DNA of 64,000 nt from Streptomyces monomycini (GTDB lineage Bacteria > Actinomycetota > Actinomycetes > Streptomycetales > Streptomycetaceae): contig NZ_JAFIQY010000014.1 in assembly GCF_022271435.1 (NCBI RefSeq), positions 108,845-172,844 on the forward strand. Direction: 5' to 3'. Position numbers and translations under genes: made by a program. Positions 61,981 through 64,000 of this stretch are shown here, in pieces (within the stretch, counting starts at the first letter, position 1; each line of letters starts with the position of its first letter). Below the pieces are notes generated by a model. It had not been told where the DNA came from, made no database searches, and saw nothing but the letters and a program-made list of their open reading frames with translations.

Positions 61981-64000
61981 GTGGTGGGGCAGCCGTTTGC
62001 ATTGCCGGGGTTCTATCTGCCGTATCCGGCGCGGTTGAATGCGCATCTGGAGGAGGCTCGCGGGCATTCCAAGGAGTGGGCTCGCGGGATGGGGATGCTG
62101 GAGGGGTCGGGGATTTGGGAGGAGGGGGATCTGGATGCGCATGATTACGCGTTGCTGTGTGCGTATACGCATCCGGACTGCTCGGCGGATGTGCTGTCGC
62201 TGGTAACGGACTGGTATGTGTGGGTGTTCTTCTTCGACGATCACTTTTTGGAGGCGTTCAAACGGACGCAGGACCGGGTCGGTGGGAAGGCGTATCTGGA
62301 CCGGTTGCCGTTGTTCATGCCGATGGAGCTGGACGCGCCGGTGCCGGAGCCCACCAATCCGGTGGAGGCGGGGCTGGCGGATCTGTGGGCGCGGACGGTG
62401 CCTTCGATGTCGAAGGCGTGGCGGGCACGGTTCCGGGAGAGTACTGAGCATCTGCTCAACGAGTCGTTGTGGGAGCTGTCGAACATCAATGCCGGGCGGG
62501 TGCCGAATCCCGTCGAATACATCGAGATGCGCCGGAAGGTCGGTGGCGCGCCGTGGTCGGCGGGGCTGGTGGAGTTCGCGGCGGGGGCCGAGGTGCCGGC
62601 GGCGGTGGCCGGGTCGCGGCCGTTGCGGGTGTTGAAGGATTCGTTCTCGGACGGGGTTCATCTGCGGAACGATCTGTTCTCGTACCAGCGGGAGACCGAG
62701 GAGGAAGGTGAGCTCAGCAACGGGGTGCTGGTGCTGGAGAACTTTCTCGGGTGTACGACGCAGGAGGCGGCGGATTCCGTCAACGATCTGATCACCTCGC
62801 GGGTGCAGCAGTTCGAGGACACGGTGCTGACGGAACTGCCGGTGCTGTTCACGGAGAAGGGGTTGAGTCCGCGGGAGTGCGCTGATGTGCTGGCTTATGC
62901 CAAGGGGCTGCAGGACTGGCAGTCGGGTGGGCACGAATGGCACATGAGGTCGAGCCGGTACATGAACGGGGGTGGAAAGGCGGCGGGGACGGCGGGGAAC
63001 TGGTCACCGTTCGCGTTCGGGGGGCTGGGGACTTCTGGGGCGGACGTACGGAAGGCCGTGGCGGTCTCCGGGGCCAAGCGGCTGCGCAACTTCACGCATG
63101 CGCCGTACCAAAAGGTGGGGCCTTCGCAATTGCCGGAATTCGTCATGCCGTTCAAGACGATGCTGAGTCCGCATCTCGACGGGGCCCGGGTGAACACGGT
63201 GGAGTGGGCAGGGCTGATGGGGATGCTGCGGCCGCAGGCAGGGGTGCCGCTGTCGGACATCTGGAGCGCCGAGAAGGTCGCGGATTACGACTTTCCGCTG
63301 TGTGCTGCCGGGCTGCATCCCGAAGCCACCCCGGGGGAACTGGATCTCGGATCGCAGTGGCTGACCTGGGGGACGTACGGGGACGACTATTACCCCGCGG
63401 TCTTCGGGGCGACGCGGGACCTCGCCGGGGCGAAGGCGTGCACCGGTCGGCTTTCGGCCTTCATGCCGGTGGAGGAGGGGGAAACGTTTCCGGACCCGGC
63501 GAACGCGATGGAGCGTGGGCTGGCGGATCTGTGGCGTCGCACGACGGAGTCGATGGATGCCGTGGCGCGGAAGACGTTCCGGGACGCCGTCGAGGTGATG
63601 ACGGCCGCGTGGATCTGGGAGCTGGAGAACCAGGCGCGGCACCATATCCCCGACCCGGTGGACTACATCGAGATGCGGCGGGCGACGTTCGGCTCCGACA
63701 TGACGATGAGTCTGAGTCGTATCGGGCACGGGCGGCGGGTGCCGGAAGAGGTGTACCGGAGCGGGCCGATGCGTTCGCTGGAGAACGCGGCCGCCGACTA
63801 CGCGACGCTGCTGAACGACGTGTTCTCGTACCAGAAGGAGATCGAGTACGAGGGTGAGGTGCACAACGGGGTTCTGGTGGTGCAGAACTTCTTCGACTGC
63901 GACTATCCGACGGCGCTCGCGATCGTCCATGACCTCATGACGTCGCGTATGCGGGAGTTCCAGCATGTGGCGAAGAATGAACTGCCGGTGCTGTACGACG
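61981..64000 (+). CDS. geoA: Germacradienol/geosmin synthase (3' end outside the window)
   Basis: The frame is open from GTG 61981 (a second GTG follows directly; AAAGGA lies seven bases upstream) to the edge, 673 codons; the family is about 720-750 residues, so only the end is missing. The N-terminal class I terpene synthase domain has the metal motif FFFDDHFLE, NDLFSYQRE and the linker LQDWQSGGHEWHMRSSRYM. It cyclises farnesyl diphosphate to germacradienol. The C-terminal domain (about 400 onward) has TWGTYGDDYYP, RRATFGSDMTMSL and LLNDVFSYQKEIEYEGE and completes conversion to geosmin. Codon use is unusual for the window: many G- and T-ending codons (TTG, GGG, CAT, GAT). Confidence 0.93.
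   Translation, partial: MVGQPFALPGFYLPYPARLNAHLEEARGHSKEWARGMGMLEGSGIWEEGDLDAHDYALLCAYTHPDCSADVLSLVTDWYVWVFFFDDHFLEAFKRTQDRVGGKAYLDRLPLFMPMELDAPVPEPTNPVEAGLADLWARTVPSMSKAWRARFRESTEHLLNESLWELSNINAGRVPNPVEYIEMRRKVGGAPWSAGLVEFAAGAEVPAAVAGSRPLRVLKDSFSDGVHLRNDLFSYQRETEEEGELSNGVLVLENFLGCTTQEAADSVNDLITSRVQQFEDTVLTELPVLFTEKGLSPRECADVLAYAKGLQDWQSGGHEWHMRSSRYMNGGGKAAGTAGNWSPFAFGGLGTSGADVRKAVAVSGAKRLRNFTHAPYQKVGPSQLPEFVMPFKTMLSPHLDGARVNTVEWAGLMGMLRPQAGVPLSDIWSAEKVADYDFPLCAAGLHPEATPGELDLGSQWLTWGTYGDDYYPAVFGATRDLAGAKACTGRLSAFMPVEEGETFPDPANAMERGLADLWRRTTESMDAVARKTFRDAVEVMTAAWIWELENQARHHIPDPVDYIEMRRATFGSDMTMSLSRIGHGRRVPEEVYRSGPMRSLENAAADYATLLNDVFSYQKEIEYEGEVHNGVLVVQNFFDCDYPTALAIVHDLMTSRMREFQHVAKNELPVLYD

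Noticed and set aside
1..64000. Search for tRNA, rRNA, transposases, integrases and attachment sites
   Set aside because: No T-loop/acceptor pairs, rRNA-like stretches, transposase motifs or matching direct repeats at accessory boundaries were recognised by eye. A tRNAscan and ISfinder search would be decisive.

Overview
The window is a piece of a high-GC actinobacterial chromosome, almost certainly Streptomyces. Supporting signs are the very strong G/C bias at wobble positions, frequent GTG starts, short AGGAG-type ribosome sites, XRE/DUF397 gene pairs, a GlnR-type box in front of a class I-beta glutamine synthetase, and a geosmin synthase. From memory, the gene order matches the S. coelicolor SCO2158-SCO2198 core segment (adenosine-kinase-like gene, erpA, nadA, pspA, cobU/cobT/cobS, pepA, lpd, sucB, aceE, lipB, lipA, glnA). 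Accessory genes are inserted between these anchors.

Layout. 1-4.2 kb: start of a PfkB kinase (minus strand), a small unknown gene, a membrane-anchored exported protein, erpA and nadA with a two-site operator. 4.2-6.6 kb: accessory patch with a Uma2-type nuclease gene cut by an amber codon, two small unknown genes, and an XRE/DUF397 pair sharing a palindromic divergent promoter. 6.7-13.3 kb (minus): RND efflux pump, its probable two-component system, and pspA/pspAA. 13.6-20.5 kb: DUF3043 protein and methyltransferase (probable CTG start), an HNH toxin-like protein with an injection-system-type N-terminus, an ABC exporter, an HtrA-like lipoprotein protease, and an ABM-rhodanese fusion. 20.7-28.1 kb: nucleotide-loop assembly genes of cobalamin synthesis (cobU fused to a metallo-beta-lactamase-like domain, cobT, cobS), split by an MprF-like lysyltransferase and membrane proteins. 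28.2-35.6 kb (minus): a five-gene surface-polysaccharide locus with two different galactosaminidase-type hydrolases, a 12-helix membrane protein, a PelF-like glycosyltransferase and a secreted deacetylase.

35.9-44.7 kb: pepA, then lpdA-sucB, a GntR regulator and aceE, which together supply E1/E2/E3 functions of the 2-oxoacid dehydrogenases. 44.9-52.7 kb: regulators, a short-chain dehydrogenase and DUF4240, then a type I-E CRISPR array with leader but no cas genes, followed directly by a TetR/hydrolase operon with an array of CTAG-based operators at a 20-bp period, then GNAT, TIGR01777 and FAD enzymes. 52.9-60.5 kb: an NsdA-like regulator, lipB-lipA (lipoate synthesis serving the 2-oxoacid dehydrogenases), small membrane proteins, and glnA. 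60.6-64 kb: a Shedu-type anti-phage nuclease gene and a geosmin synthase running off the window.

The best candidates for undescribed biology are the Pel/galactosaminan-like locus with its unusual C-rich leader, the CTAG operator array, and the HNH toxin-like protein. No tRNA, rRNA, transposase or cobalamin riboswitch was recognised.
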